A stretch of 64,000 nucleotides of DNA from Myxococcales bacterium (lineage in GTDB: Bacteria > Myxococcota_A > Polyangia > Palsa-1104), in NCBI GenBank assembly GCA_003170275.1, contig PNAM01000053.1, forward strand, positions 51,732-115,731, read 5' to 3'. The notes under the pieces are model-generated. The model searched no databases. It saw only the letters and a list, made by a program, of their open reading frames with translations, and had not been told where the DNA came from. The position numbers and the translations under genes were made by a program. Below are positions 8,591 through 18,227 of the stretch, piece after piece (position 1 is the stretch's first letter; each line of letters opens with the position of its first letter).

Positions 8591-11500
8591 CTAGCGCGCG
8601 ACCACGGTGATCGGCCTGGGCGGGCCGAGCTCGCGGGCGTTGAGGGTCAGCTCGACGCCGTGCATGCCCGAGGCGAGGTGCACCGGGATGCGGGTGAGCT
8701 TCTCGCTCGCCTCGCCCTCGTCCCACAGCACCCAGAGCGTTGCGTCGAACGCGCGCACCGTCTCCGCGGCGCCCGGGCGGCGGACCGCCAGGCGGTAGGC
8801 GCCGGGCACGAGTCGCGCGAGCCGCACCGCTTCGATCCCGACGGCGCCGCCGAGCACCGGCGCGCGACGGGCGAGCTGATCGCCCGGCGCGGTGAGCTCG
8901 AGCTGCAAGCGCGCGTCGGGGTGGGCCCAGGTGAGCCCGACCAGCACGCGGCCGGCGCCGCCCGTCGACAGCACGCCCGACTCGCGGCTGCGCGCGGCGA
9001 GGCGCGCGGTGAGCGCGACGTCGCTCGCCCGGCGCGCACCGTCGCGCAGCGCAGCCAGGCGCAGCTCGTGCCAGGCCTGCGCCCAGGCCGCCACCTCGTG
9101 CCCGCCGGCGCCGGCCTCGACCGTCTCGGCGAGCCGATCTTCCAGGCGCAGCGCTTCGTCGATGCGCCCCGCGCCCGCGGCCGCGCGCGCCAACAACAGC
9201 AGCACCGACGAATCGTTTGGCAACAGCCACGCCAGCGTGGAGTACTCGCGATAGGCGTCCTCGAAGCGATCGTGCGCGCCGTACAGATCGCCCAGGCGGC
9301 GGCGCGCCCACGGATCGAACGGCGCGAACTCGACGATCTCGGACCACGCGCGCGCGGCCTCGCTCGCGTCGCCGCGGCGCGCGAAGAATTCTCCGACGCG
9401 CTGGCGGGTGGTGACGTCGGCGGCCGGATCGCCGCCCAGGCTGTAGGCGACGCGGCTGGCCTCTTCTTTCTGGCCCGCCTCTTCGAGCAGCTCGAGCAGC
9501 CGCACGCGCAGCGCGATCCCGTCGGGCGAGAGCGCGAGGAATTGACGCAACACCTTGATGCGCGCGACGGCGTCGGGCGCGCGCTTGAGCTGCTGTTCGA
9601 GCAGCTCGGCGGAGACGCCGCCGTCGAGCGAGAGCCCGCCGCGGATCGCGCGCACGTCGTCCGCGCTGCGCACCGCGCGCAGGATCTCGCGCTTGAGGTA
9701 GGCCTGCACGTCGGGCGCGCGCGGAAAGCGGTGGAACAGATCGATCTGATACAGCGTGCGTCCCACGTGCGGGCGCAACAGATCGAGCAGCGCGCGCCGA
9801 TCGAGCCAGGTCTTGAGCTCGCAGGCGCGTTCGGCCTGCCGCCACACCGCCATCGCGCCTTCGACGCCGGGATTGGAGCCGAGCCGCTCGCGCCACAGCC
9901 CGCGCCGCGTCGACAGGTACTGATGCGACGCCGCCGAGCAGCGCGCGCTGGCGCCCAGCCGGCCGTCCTCCGCCTCGAACTGCCAGGCGCGCACCAACTC
10001 GCGCACCTTGGCGTCGGGCGGCGGCGGCAGGCGCATCGCGCGCACCGCCCGCAGCATGCACGCCTCGACCTCCCCGTCGCGCAGCGACGACGAGAGCAGC
10101 TTGGCGTCGGGGATCTCGCCGCCCAGGCCGATCTTGATCTTGAGCTCCACGCGGCCCGACAGCTCCGGATGGTTGGCGGCCTTCTTGTCGTAGCAGGCGC
10201 GCACCGCCTCGTCGTGCTCGCCGAGCACCTGTTGGTAGAGCGCGCCCAGATCCGAAGAACCCGACGGGCGCGAGGTGGTGTCCTCCTCGAGCACGATCGG
10301 CGTGTCGTCGGGCGGACCGTCGCTGAGCGCGGCCGGAACGCCGGTCTCGTCGCCGAAGCTCTGCAGCGGCTGGTAGGTGGTGCCGCCGAAGTCGGTGGTG
10401 ACCAGCGCCGACCAGGGCGTGACCAGCCCGAAGCGCGTGCCGATCTGGGTGACCGCCTCGCGGCCCGCGCCGCGCGACAAGAGATCACCGAGCCGCCCGG
10501 CTGCCCAGCGACGGCGCAGATCGCCGCCCTCCTCGATGGTCACCGGCGCCAGCTTGACCTCCTCGGTGAACGGCTTGCCCGCGCGCCGGCCGCTGAGCGT
10601 CAGCTTGACCGGCGCCGCGCCGCGCAGCCGGCCGTACAAACGCAGCGGCTCGCCCGCCGAGATGGTGAGCGGCCCGGCGGGGTAGAGCACGTCGACCGAC
10701 GAGCCCAGATCGACCGTGACGTTGCGCAGCGTGGGCAGCGCGGCGGCGGCGAGCACGCGATAGGCCGCGTGCGCCGCGTCGGGGCGATCCTCCACGCGGG
10801 TGGTCAGCGCGCCGCTGGCGATCGCCGAGAGGATCTCGCCGCGCGCATCGGCGCCGACGCCGACCGAGAAGATGCGCGGCAGATCGTCGCCCAGCCGCGC
10901 CAGGCGATCGGACAGCTCGCGCGGCAAGAGCGGCCCGACGGTGGGCCGGCCGTCGCCGATGTACACCACTACGCCCTCGGGCCCGGCGAGCTGCGCGGCG
11001 GTGGTGAGCGCGACCCCGAGATCGGTCGCGCCCGCGGGAGGCTGGCGGGCGAGCGCATCGAGCAGCTCCTCGGCCCGTTTGGACGAGAGCGGGGCGAGCG
11101 GCGGCGCGGCGCCGAGCGGGCGCGCGTCGACCGAGGCGGCCAGCACCGCGACGCGATCGCGCGTGGTGAGCTGGCGCAGGATCGCGTCGACGACCGCCTT
11201 TTCCAGATCGAGCCGCGTCGGATCGGTGGCCGCCGAGACGTCGACCAGCAGCACCAGATCGAGCGAGGCCGGCGGCGGCGCGAACGGCGGGTCCACGCCG
11301 ACCAGCACGTAGCCCTTGCCGACGTCGTCGCTCGTAGCGACGGTGTAGGCGGGCAGGGTGGCGGGTTTCTCGTCGAGTAGATCGACCGCGAAGTCGGCGC
11401 GCGGCCGGAAGTCGCTGCGCCGCAGCACGACCTTGTTGTTCTCCACGCGCGCGCCCATGCCCGCTTCGAGCGCCTGCGCGCCCGCGCGGGTGGCGTCGAG

Positions 11501-12613
11501 CTCGAGCGAGAACTCGCCGAGCAGCGGCGGGTTGCCACCGCCCATCGCGTACACCCAGGTGCGCCGCTGGTCGTGGCGCGAGAGCCACTCGACGTAGCGC
11601 ACGCGCACGATCTCGGTCTTGCCGGCCGCGAGCTGCGGGATGCGCGCGCGGTAGCGATCGCCGCCCAGCCACTCGAGCGCGACGCCCGCCGTGCCGCCCC
11701 CTTGCGGCGCGGTCGGCACCACGCGCGGCACGTAGCGCCCGTTGAACAACAATCGATCGGGTAGCGCGTCGCCGGCGGCGACCTCGAAGTTGGCCAGGAT
11801 CGCGCCCGGAGCCAACCGCAAGGTGTACACGCCCTCGAGCGTCTCGGAGCGCGGGTTGAAGAACACCTGCTCCACGTCGGTGACCACCAGATCGCGATCG
11901 ATGGTCGCGCGCACGTCGTGGCGGCGCACCAGCAGCGGTACGCGCGCCGCGCCCACCTCGTCGGTGCGGCGCGCCGAGAGCTGACCGACCCCCGCGGGCT
12001 CGACGGGGCGCGGCGGTCCAGGCTCGGCCAGCCCGCCGGTCCAGTCGTCCCACTGCGCCTCGGGCTCCTCCTTGACCTCGCCGCCCCGGCCGATGCGCAC
12101 CGACATGCCCGCTTCCAATCGGTTCGAGCTCTTCGCCGCGTAGGTGAGCTGGCCGGACACGCAGTAGGCGCGCGCGCCCGAGTCGTCGAGCTCGACGGCG
12201 AACCCGGCGCCGGTCGCGCTCAGGCTGCCGCCCGGCACGCCCACCGTCACCGCGTCGACCGCGCGCGCGTCGACCCACATGCGCCCGGCGAGCAGCTCCA
12301 GCTTGCCGTCGGAGACGCGCGCGCGCGAGCGGGAATCGAGCAGCGCCCAGGCGCCGCCGTCGAGCCGCAGGGTGGCGCGCCCGGCTTCCGGCGTGTGCAG
12401 CTCGGCGCCGTCCTCGACGCGGCGGCTGGTGGTCAGCGCGATCGACTCCGAGCCGCGCTCGAGCGTGACGCCCGGCCGCGCGGACTCGGCCAGCGCCACC
12501 GTCGGTGCGGGCGGCGCGGGATGCTTGCACGCGGCGGCCAGCAGCGCGAGCAGCGCGAGCCGTCGGGTCGCTCCCGCGACCGAACCTCGCCTTCGGCGCA
12601 AGGTAGGATTCAC
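8591..12613 (-). CDS. Giant FecR/VIT/VWA/AgmX-tail/TPR lipoprotein
   Basis: This 1,340-residue protein starts at a GTG that overlaps the upstream paralogue's stop (GTGA), with a lipobox LLAAAC at Cys29. In order it shows: a FecR-like beta domain (VGVPGGSLSATGAGF ...), a WDDWTGGLA segment, a VIT domain (VEQVFFNPRSETLEGVYTL), a VWA domain (LVLLVDVSAATD; MIDAS serine partly lost), a TonB-like AgmX/PglI-type domain (VRACYDKK ... GLGGEI ... CMLRAVRAM), TPR-like helices (~residues 950-1200) and a C-terminal beta domain. VIT-VWA proteins usually mediate surface or periplasmic protein contacts. The TonB-like domain suggests envelope-spanning contacts. It has a full-length tandem paralogue directly upstream. 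The function is unknown. Confidence 0.75.
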   Translation of the reverse strand: MNPTLRRRRGSVAGATRRLALLALLAAACKHPAPPAPTVALAESARPGVTLERGSESIALTTSRRVEDGAELHTPEAGRATLRLDGGAWALLDSRSRARVSDGKLELLAGRMWVDARAVDAVTVGVPGGSLSATGAGFAVELDDSGARAYCVSGQLTYAAKSSNRLEAGMSVRIGRGGEVKEEPEAQWDDWTGGLAEPGPPRPVEPAGVGQLSARRTDEVGAARVPLLVRRHDVRATIDRDLVVTDVEQVFFNPRSETLEGVYTLRLAPGAILANFEVAAGDALPDRLLFNGRYVPRVVPTAPQGGGTAGVALEWLGGDRYRARIPQLAAGKTEIVRVRYVEWLSRHDQRRTWVYAMGGGNPPLLGEFSLELDATRAGAQALEAGMGARVENNKVVLRRSDFRPRADFAVDLLDEKPATLPAYTVATSDDVGKGYVLVGVDPPFAPPPASLDLVLLVDVSAATDPTRLDLEKAVVDAILRQLTTRDRVAVLAASVDARPLGAAPPLAPLSSKRAEELLDALARQPPAGATDLGVALTTAAQLAGPEGVVVYIGDGRPTVGPLLPRELSDRLARLGDDLPRIFSVGVGADARGEILSAIASGALTTRVEDRPDAAHAAYRVLAAAALPTLRNVTVDLGSSVDVLYPAGPLTISAGEPLRLYGRLRGAAPVKLTLSGRRAGKPFTEEVKLAPVTIEEGGDLRRRWAAGRLGDLLSRGAGREAVTQIGTRFGLVTPWSALVTTDFGGTTYQPLQSFGDETGVPAALSDGPPDDTPIVLEEDTTSRPSGSSDLGALYQQVLGEHDEAVRACYDKKAANHPELSGRVELKIKIGLGGEIPDAKLLSSSLRDGEVEACMLRAVRAMRLPPPPDAKVRELVRAWQFEAEDGRLGASARCSAASHQYLSTRRGLWRERLGSNPGVEGAMAVWRQAERACELKTWLDRRALLDLLRPHVGRTLYQIDLFHRFPRAPDVQAYLKREILRAVRSADDVRAIRGGLSLDGGVSAELLEQQLKRAPDAVARIKVLRQFLALSPDGIALRVRLLELLEEAGQKEEASRVAYSLGGDPAADVTTRQRVGEFFARRGDASEAARAWSEIVEFAPFDPWARRRLGDLYGAHDRFEDAYREYSTLAWLLPNDSSVLLLLARAAAGAGRIDEALRLEDRLAETVEAGAGGHEVAAWAQAWHELRLAALRDGARRASDVALTARLAARSRESGVLSTGGAGRVLVGLTWAHPDARLQLELTAPGDQLARRAPVLGGAVGIEAVRLARLVPGAYRLAVRRPGAAETVRAFDATLWVLWDEGEASEKLTRIPVHLASGMHGVELTLNARELGPPRPITVVAR

Positions 12614-15600
12614 TGCAGCACCGCCTTGTTGCCGTCGACCAGCGCCCGATAGCTGGTGCGCCCGGGCCCGAAGTCGAGCGCGAGGCGCTGTAGCGTCTCG
12701 GTCTTCTCGCCCTCGTTCCAGATCACGATCAGCTCGACGCGATATTGCAGGCGCGACGCCGCCGCGCCCGCCGACGAGCGCTTCACCTCGAGCACCGCCG
12801 GGCCCGACAGCGCGTCGTGGCTGCCCACCGTGGCGATGCCGAACTCCGGCGCCACGTCGCTGGCGGCCGACATCGGCGCGCCCGGCAGCTGCGCCGACAG
12901 CTCGCAGTCGGCCTCCGGATGCGACCAGATCAAGAACGCGTGGAACGGCTGCGCCGAATGCAACACGTTGGCGCGGCGCGTGCGGCCCATCAGCCGCGCC
13001 AGCTCGGCGGCGTCGCCCTTGTCGCGCGCGGCCTGGCGCAACAGGCCGAGCCGCACCGACGACCACCACAACGCGACGCGCGGCACGCCCGTCTCGGTGC
13101 CCGGCTCGGTCCCGTCGGAGACGCGCTGCTCGAGGCGCAACGCTTCATCCACCCGTCCCGCGCCCGCCGCCGCGGCGCCTTCGAGCAGCAGCACCGACTG
13201 ATCGCCGGGCGCCATCTCGGCCAGCGTCTGGTACTGGCGGTAGGCTTCGTCGAACCAGCCGTGCGCGCGGTACAGATCGCCCAGCCTGCGGCGCGCCTGC
13301 GGATCCTTCGGCGCGAACTCGACGATCTCGGAGAATGCGCGGCGCGCCGATGGCTCGTCGCCGGAGCGCACCAGGAACTCGCCCACCAACGTGCGCGCCT
13401 GCGCGTCGGCGTACGGATCGACGCGCACCTCGTCGGCCAGCCGGCGCGCCTCGTCGAGCCGCTTGACCGCTTCGAGCGCCTCGATGCGGCGCAGCTTGAG
13501 CCGCAGGTTGTCCGGCCAGCGCGCCGCCAGTTGCTCGAGCGCCAGCACGCGATCGGCGGGCGTCTTGGCCTTGGCGACCAGCTCGTCGACCAGCGTCCAC
13601 TTGACGTCCTCCGACAAGCCGATGCCGTCGACGATGGTGCGCAGATCGGCGGCGTTCTTGACCATGCCCAGCATCGCGCGCCGCAGAAAATCCTGCGCCG
13701 CCGGATCTTCGCCGAACTCCCCGTAGAGCTGCACCATCTGCGCCGCGCCGCCAACCGCGCCGAGCATCGCGCGCAACAGCTCGCGCCGATCGCCCCACGA
13801 CTTCAGCTCGCAGCCCGAGCCCGCGTCCTGCCACACCTCCAGCGCGCCGCGCACGCCGCGATGCTGCGACAGGCGCTCGCGCCACAACGCCGCGCGGTCC
13901 GACGCGTCGAGCTTGGAGCCGTCCGAGCAGTGGCGCGGGCGGTGGGTGTAGACGCTGATCTGCACCACCAGCCGGTCGTCGCGGCCGTCGTTGTCGCTTT
14001 CTTTCTCCTCGCCGGAGCTCGCGTGGAAGAGCTCGCCGATCACTCCGTCGTCTCCGCCATTGCCGCGATCGGCCGGTTTCTTGGATGCTTTCGGAGACGC
14101 CTTTTCGGCTGAGGCGCGCAGCCCGTAGTAGCCGGGACGAACGTTGGCCACGCCGGACCCGCCGGTGCCCGAGAGCGAGCCCACTGTTGCAGAGACCGCG
14201 GGCGCAGCTTGCGGCGGCTGGTCGAAGGCTGCGACCGACTTGTCCTTCGCCGGCTCTGCGTTCCTGTTGACCGGCTGCTCGTCCGGCGCGCTCGCGGGAG
14301 AACCACCAAGCGCATCCGACGTATCGGTCTTGATCCGCCGTCCCATCTGGCCCTCGTCGCCAGAGGAGTGTCGCGCCGGGGCGGAAGCGGCTTGTGGCAT
14401 CGCGACCGTCGTGGGTTGCGCGGGCGGCGGCTCGTCGCTTTTGGACCACGATGGCGCGGACATGCCCGGCGAGCGGTCGCAGCCGGCGACGCGCGTCTCG
14501 GTCTCGGGCATGCGCTTCGGCTCGAGCTCGGTCAGCTCGTCGGCGCTCGGCACGTAGTAGCTGGTGAACGGCGTGATCAGGTTCTGTCGCGTGCCCAGCT
14601 CGGCCACTTCCTCGGCGCTGCCGCCGTCCGCGAGCAGCTGGCGCAAGCGCTCCTGGGCCCAGCGCAAGCGCACGTCATCGTCGTCCGCCAGCGTGCGAGT
14701 GGTGACCTTCAAGGTCTGCTTCCACGGCTCGCCCGCGAGCCAGCCGGTGAGCGAAATCTCCGACGGCAGCGCGCCGCGCACGCGCGCCAGGATCGGCAGG
14801 GTCTCGCCTTCGACCACCGTCACCAGTCGGCGCGGGTAGACGCGATCCAGCCCCGAGCCGAGATCGACCTTCACGCGATACAGCGCGCGCTTGCCCGCGT
14901 GCCCGAGGATGCGCAGCGCCGCGTTGGCCGCCCCGGCGCGATCGAGCACGCGCAGGGCCAGCCCGCCGTCGGCCGACAGCCCGTCGAGGAGAGCCAGATC
15001 GGCTTCGTCGCCGACCGCCACGCCGTAGAGGCGCAGCGGGGCGGGCAAGCGATCGAGCCGCTCGCGCAGCGACTTGAGATCCAGCTCGCCGACGGTGGGT
15101 AGCGCGTCGCCCACGTACACCACCGCGCCGCGCCGCTTGGGATCGAGCAGGCTGGCCGCTTGCGTGAGCACCGCGCCGAGATCGCTCGCGCCGCCCACCC
15201 GCTGGCGCGCCAGCAGCTCGAGCAACTTCTCGGCGCCCGCGTGGGCCGCCGGCACCAGCGCGGGGCGAGTCCCGTCCGCCGGGTGCAGCTCGAGATCGGC
15301 GCCGAGGATCGCCACGCGATCCTGCTCGCCGAGGTGGCGCACCAGCGCGTCGACGGTGGTGCGCGCGAGCTGCAGGTGCGTCGCATCGGTGCCGGCGGAC
15401 ACGTCGGTCAAGATCACCAGATCGAGCGGCGCCTTGGCCACCGACGGCGCGGCCTCGGCCGAGAGCGGCAGCGCGCGCACCAGGTAGTAGTCGTCCTCGT
15501 GCGTGAGCAGCTTGCGCAACACACGATGAGGCGAGCGATAGGCGCGCGCCTCGCCGGTCTTGCGCGCCGGCCCGACCAGATCCACCACCAGATCGGCGCC

Positions 15601-16782
15601 CGGCCGGTAGTCGGAGCGCTCGAAGATCACCTTGGCGCCCTCGATGCGCGCGCCGAGCCCGGCCCGCAGCGTCTTGGCGCCGCCCTGCTGAGCGTCGACC
15701 TCCACGTCGAGCTCCTGGATCAGCGGCGCGTCGGCGGCGTCGCCCGCCATCGGGTAGCGCCAGGTGCGTTCACCGTCCGAGCCGTGCGGCGTCATCCACT
15801 CGCTGTACTCGATCAGGATGCGCCGCGTGGCGCCGGCCGGGATCGGATAGATGCGCGCGCGAAAGCTGCCCGGCGCCTCCCACTCGAGGAGCGCCGGATC
15901 CTTGGTCGAGCCCGCGTACACCTGCGCCTGGTACTGCGCGCGCGCGGTCTCGCGCTCCTTGACGTAGCCGTCGGCCCAGCGCCCGTCGCGGTCGATGGCG
16001 AAGCGCTGCAGGATCGCGCCTTCGGGGATGCGCACGCGGTACAGGCCTTCAAGCGTCTCGGAGGCGGGGTTGAAGAAGGTCTGCACCACCTTGGTCAGCG
16101 CGCTGTCGTCGATGATCTGGGTGCGCACCTCGAGGCGCGGGACCGCCAGAGGAAAGCGCGCCTCGCCGAGCGAGCCCGGGCGACGCGCGCCGATCTCGCC
16201 GAAGCCCCGCCTTAGCGCGCCGCCGGACGCCTCGGGCCACGCCAGCCCGCCGGTCCAATCGTCCCACAAGGTCGCCGGCTGGACCTTGGCCTGAGCGCCC
16301 AGCTCGGCGCTCTCGCCCGCGCGCACCTGACCGCGGTCACTGCCGCCGCCGCGATGCCAGGTCACCTCGCCGCGCCCGACGTATAGCGCCAGCCCGTCGC
16401 CGGTGCGCCGCGCCTCGAGCGCCGCGCCGCCCACGTCGACGGTGATCTCGCCGCAGGCGAGCGTCGCGTGCGTGCCGCGCGCGCCCTCGACCCAGGCCCG
16501 CCCGGCCTCGAGCGAGACGCCCTGGTCGCGCACCGCGAGCTTGCCGCCGCCGTCGAGGAGCAGGCGCAGCGCCGCGTCGTGGCGCACCCACGCGCGCGCG
16601 CCCTCGGCGGTGGTGATCACGCCGCCCGCCGAGACCCGCTCACGCCCCTCGAGCGCCGCCGAGCCCAGCGTCACGCCCGGCCGCACTACCTCCACCTCGG
16701 CCACGGTGCTCGGCCCCGAACCGGTGCCACCGTCGCACCCGATCAAGCACGACGCCAACACGACGCACCAAAGCCTCGGCAT
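12610..16782 (-). CDS. Giant FecR/VIT/VWA/TPR lipoprotein, paralogue of the downstream gene
   Basis: This 1,390-residue protein has a strong ribosome-binding site (GGAGGGG) six bases before the ATG and a short lipoprotein signal with lipobox LIGC at Cys16. Domain order is FecR-like, WDDWTGGLAW, VIT (VVQTFFNPASETLEGLYRV), VWA (LVILTDVSAGTD, degenerate MIDAS), a low-complexity Pro/Ala/Ser linker (~residues 770-930), TPR-like repeats (RRAFSEIVEFAPKD, RRRLGDLYRAHGWFDEAYRQY) and a C-terminal beta domain. The TPR part aligns with the downstream paralogue (WRERL, CELKSW/CELKTW, EIVEFAP), but the AgmX-type TonB-like domain is replaced by the linker. The stop overlaps the next start (GTGA). It probably works with its paralogue in the envelope; no enzymatic motif is seen. 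Confidence 0.75.
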   Translation of the reverse strand: MPRLWCVVLASCLIGCDGGTGSGPSTVAEVEVVRPGVTLGSAALEGRERVSAGGVITTAEGARAWVRHDAALRLLLDGGGKLAVRDQGVSLEAGRAWVEGARGTHATLACGEITVDVGGAALEARRTGDGLALYVGRGEVTWHRGGGSDRGQVRAGESAELGAQAKVQPATLWDDWTGGLAWPEASGGALRRGFGEIGARRPGSLGEARFPLAVPRLEVRTQIIDDSALTKVVQTFFNPASETLEGLYRVRIPEGAILQRFAIDRDGRWADGYVKERETARAQYQAQVYAGSTKDPALLEWEAPGSFRARIYPIPAGATRRILIEYSEWMTPHGSDGERTWRYPMAGDAADAPLIQELDVEVDAQQGGAKTLRAGLGARIEGAKVIFERSDYRPGADLVVDLVGPARKTGEARAYRSPHRVLRKLLTHEDDYYLVRALPLSAEAAPSVAKAPLDLVILTDVSAGTDATHLQLARTTVDALVRHLGEQDRVAILGADLELHPADGTRPALVPAAHAGAEKLLELLARQRVGGASDLGAVLTQAASLLDPKRRGAVVYVGDALPTVGELDLKSLRERLDRLPAPLRLYGVAVGDEADLALLDGLSADGGLALRVLDRAGAANAALRILGHAGKRALYRVKVDLGSGLDRVYPRRLVTVVEGETLPILARVRGALPSEISLTGWLAGEPWKQTLKVTTRTLADDDDVRLRWAQERLRQLLADGGSAEEVAELGTRQNLITPFTSYYVPSADELTELEPKRMPETETRVAGCDRSPGMSAPSWSKSDEPPPAQPTTVAMPQAASAPARHSSGDEGQMGRRIKTDTSDALGGSPASAPDEQPVNRNAEPAKDKSVAAFDQPPQAAPAVSATVGSLSGTGGSGVANVRPGYYGLRASAEKASPKASKKPADRGNGGDDGVIGELFHASSGEEKESDNDGRDDRLVVQISVYTHRPRHCSDGSKLDASDRAALWRERLSQHRGVRGALEVWQDAGSGCELKSWGDRRELLRAMLGAVGGAAQMVQLYGEFGEDPAAQDFLRRAMLGMVKNAADLRTIVDGIGLSEDVKWTLVDELVAKAKTPADRVLALEQLAARWPDNLRLKLRRIEALEAVKRLDEARRLADEVRVDPYADAQARTLVGEFLVRSGDEPSARRAFSEIVEFAPKDPQARRRLGDLYRAHGWFDEAYRQYQTLAEMAPGDQSVLLLEGAAAAGAGRVDEALRLEQRVSDGTEPGTETGVPRVALWWSSVRLGLLRQAARDKGDAAELARLMGRTRRANVLHSAQPFHAFLIWSHPEADCELSAQLPGAPMSAASDVAPEFGIATVGSHDALSGPAVLEVKRSSAGAAASRLQYRVELIVIWNEGEKTETLQRLALDFGPGRTSYRALVDGNKAVLQ

Positions 16783-16862
16783 GTCCCCTCCAACCCCTAT
16801 AGACGCCCCAACCGGGCAGAGGTTCTGCCGCCCGTCGAGAATCCCCAGGGGGGACGAGCATA

Positions 16863-16880
16863 CCTCATCTATTAATGAGG
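16863..16880 (-). terminator. Short inverted repeat at the end of the PEGA gene
   Basis: CCTCAT and ATGAGG (6-bp stem, 6-nt loop) bracket the tandem stop codons TAA TAG of the minus-strand PEGA gene. There is no T-tract, so it may only be a weak attenuator before the giant VIT/VWA gene. Confidence 0.2.
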
Positions 16881-17459
16881 AACGCGCCCCTTGACCCGCG
16901 CGAGCGGCAGCACCACCGTCGCCTCGACGCCGGCCTGCACCTGCACGCTGGCGCTGGCCTTCGCAAAACCGGCCCGTTCGAGGAAGATCCGGTGCGGTCC
17001 CACCACCACGCGCGGCAGGGTGAGCGGTGTCTCGCCGGCGGGCGGCCCGCGTTCGTCGTCGAGCCGCACGGTCGCGCCGGGCGGCAGCGAGGTCACCGCC
17101 AGGCTGCCCGACGGTCGCCGCGCGAGCTCGACCTTGCACTCCTCGAGCGTGCGCAGCGCCTGCGGCTTGGGCCCGTCGATTTTGCGCAACAGGTACTCGT
17201 TCAGCTCCGGCACCGCGCGCTCGCACTGCTTGAGCTGCGCGTGCACGATCCCCAGCCAGAAGTACGGACCGGGGCGCTCGGGCGCGAGCTGCCTGGCCGC
17301 ATCGAAGTGATCGAGCGCCGCGCGCAGATCGCCTTGCTGCAGGTAGCTGCCCGCCTTGGCCATCTCCTTCTCGGCTTCCTCGCTCCACTCCTCCGACGCG
17401 AGCGCGCCCGCCGGCGCGAGCACGGCGAGCAGCAGGGCGACGGCTCGCGAGCTACGCAC
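16872..17459 (-). CDS. TPR-PEGA domain exported protein
   Basis: This 195-residue protein has an N-terminal signal peptide (AVALLLAVLAPAGALA), two or three TPR-like helical pairs (YLQQGDLRAALDHFDAARQLAPE) and a C-terminal PEGA-type beta domain (GSLAVTSLPPGATVRLDD ... GETPL ... VGPHRIFLERAGF). PEGA domains are small surface-exposed modules common in myxobacteria. The start is a GTG; no good ribosome-binding site is visible. It is divergent from the TPR membrane protein (36 bp apart) and is the first gene of a minus-strand run leading into the two giant VIT/VWA proteins, so a shared envelope role is likely. Confidence 0.75.
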   Translation of the reverse strand: MRSSRAVALLLAVLAPAGALASEEWSEEAEKEMAKAGSYLQQGDLRAALDHFDAARQLAPERPGPYFWLGIVHAQLKQCERAVPELNEYLLRKIDGPKPQALRTLEECKVELARRPSGSLAVTSLPPGATVRLDDERGPPAGETPLTLPRVVVGPHRIFLERAGFAKASASVQVQAGVEATVVLPLARVKGRVPH

Positions 17460-17483
17460 GCGGCCATTTTATCAGAGGTGGGG

Positions 17484-17489
17484 TAGACT
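17484..17489 (+). promoter_or_regulatory. -10-like TAGACT just before an ATG (possible leaderless start)
   Basis: TAGACT ends 6 nt before the ATG at 17496, so transcription starting ~7 nt downstream of the hexamer would begin at the start codon. No ribosome-binding site precedes that ATG, and no -35 match is seen. The call is tentative. Confidence 0.3.
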
Positions 17490-17495
17490 GGTACG

Positions 17496-18227
17496 ATGGG
17501 CTTCGCGCGCGCGGCCGTGATGATGGCGCTCCTCATCGGCTGCGCCAGCGCACAGGCGCAGCTCCTCGACGACGAGGCGGCCAAGCGGCACTATTTTTCC
17601 GGCCAGGCCTACTTCAACCGCGCGCGCTACCAGGACGCCTTGCACGAGTTCACCGAGGCGTTCCGGCTCTCGGGTCGCGCGGCGGTGCTGTTCAACATCG
17701 GGGAGTGCCAGGCGCGGCTCGATCAGCCGGCCGAAGCCATCGACAGCCTCGAACGCTACCTGCGCGAAGAGCCGCAGAGCCCGCGACGGGTCAGCGTCGC
17801 GGAGCTGGTGGGCTCCCTGCGTGCGCAGCTCGAGCAGCAACGCGCGCGAGCGCTCGCGCCGCCGGTTGCGCCTTCGCCGCCGGTTGCGCCCGCGCCGCTC
17901 GCGACCGTCGCGGAGCCCCTCGGTCCGTCTCGGGTGCGCGCAGCCGCGATCGCGTTGGCGGTGGTGGCGGTCGCGGTGGGCGCGACCGGAGCGGGGCTCT
18001 ACGGATCGGCGGCGGCCGACTACTCTTCGCTGCGGCAGGCGTGTCTGACGCGTCCGTGCGCGCTTCCCGACTATGCGGCGGCGCAAGCGCGCGCGAACGG
18101 CGGCATCGCGCTCTTGTCGGTGGCCGGCGCGGCCCTCGCGATCGACGTCGTGCTGTGGGCCGTCGGTGCGCGGCAACGTTCGCGGCGCGTGACGCACGCG
18201 TGGGCGCCGGCGGGCGTGCGGTTTTGA
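17496..18227 (+). CDS. TPR protein with C-terminal membrane segments
   Basis: This 243-residue protein has a signal peptide (VMMALLIGCASAQAQ), TPR-like helices at ~30-115 (YFSGQAYFNRARYQDALHEF, AVLFNIGECQARLDQPAEAI), an Ala/Pro linker (APPVAPSPPVAPAP) and two hydrophobic segments at ~145-170 and ~205-225. This architecture (TPR then two membrane helices) is common among myxobacterial proteins of unknown role. The stop overlaps the TTG start of the next lipoprotein, so the two are probably co-translated. Confidence 0.75.
   Translation: MGFARAAVMMALLIGCASAQAQLLDDEAAKRHYFSGQAYFNRARYQDALHEFTEAFRLSGRAAVLFNIGECQARLDQPAEAIDSLERYLREEPQSPRRVSVAELVGSLRAQLEQQRARALAPPVAPSPPVAPAPLATVAEPLGPSRVRAAAIALAVVAVAVGATGAGLYGSAAADYSSLRQACLTRPCALPDYAAAQARANGGIALLSVAGAALAIDVVLWAVGARQRSRRVTHAWAPAGVRF

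Noticed and set aside
8660..11380. Long plus-strand frame opposite the VIT/VWA lipoprotein
   Set aside because: Shadow of the minus-strand gene; Arg/Ala-rich with no recognisable motif.
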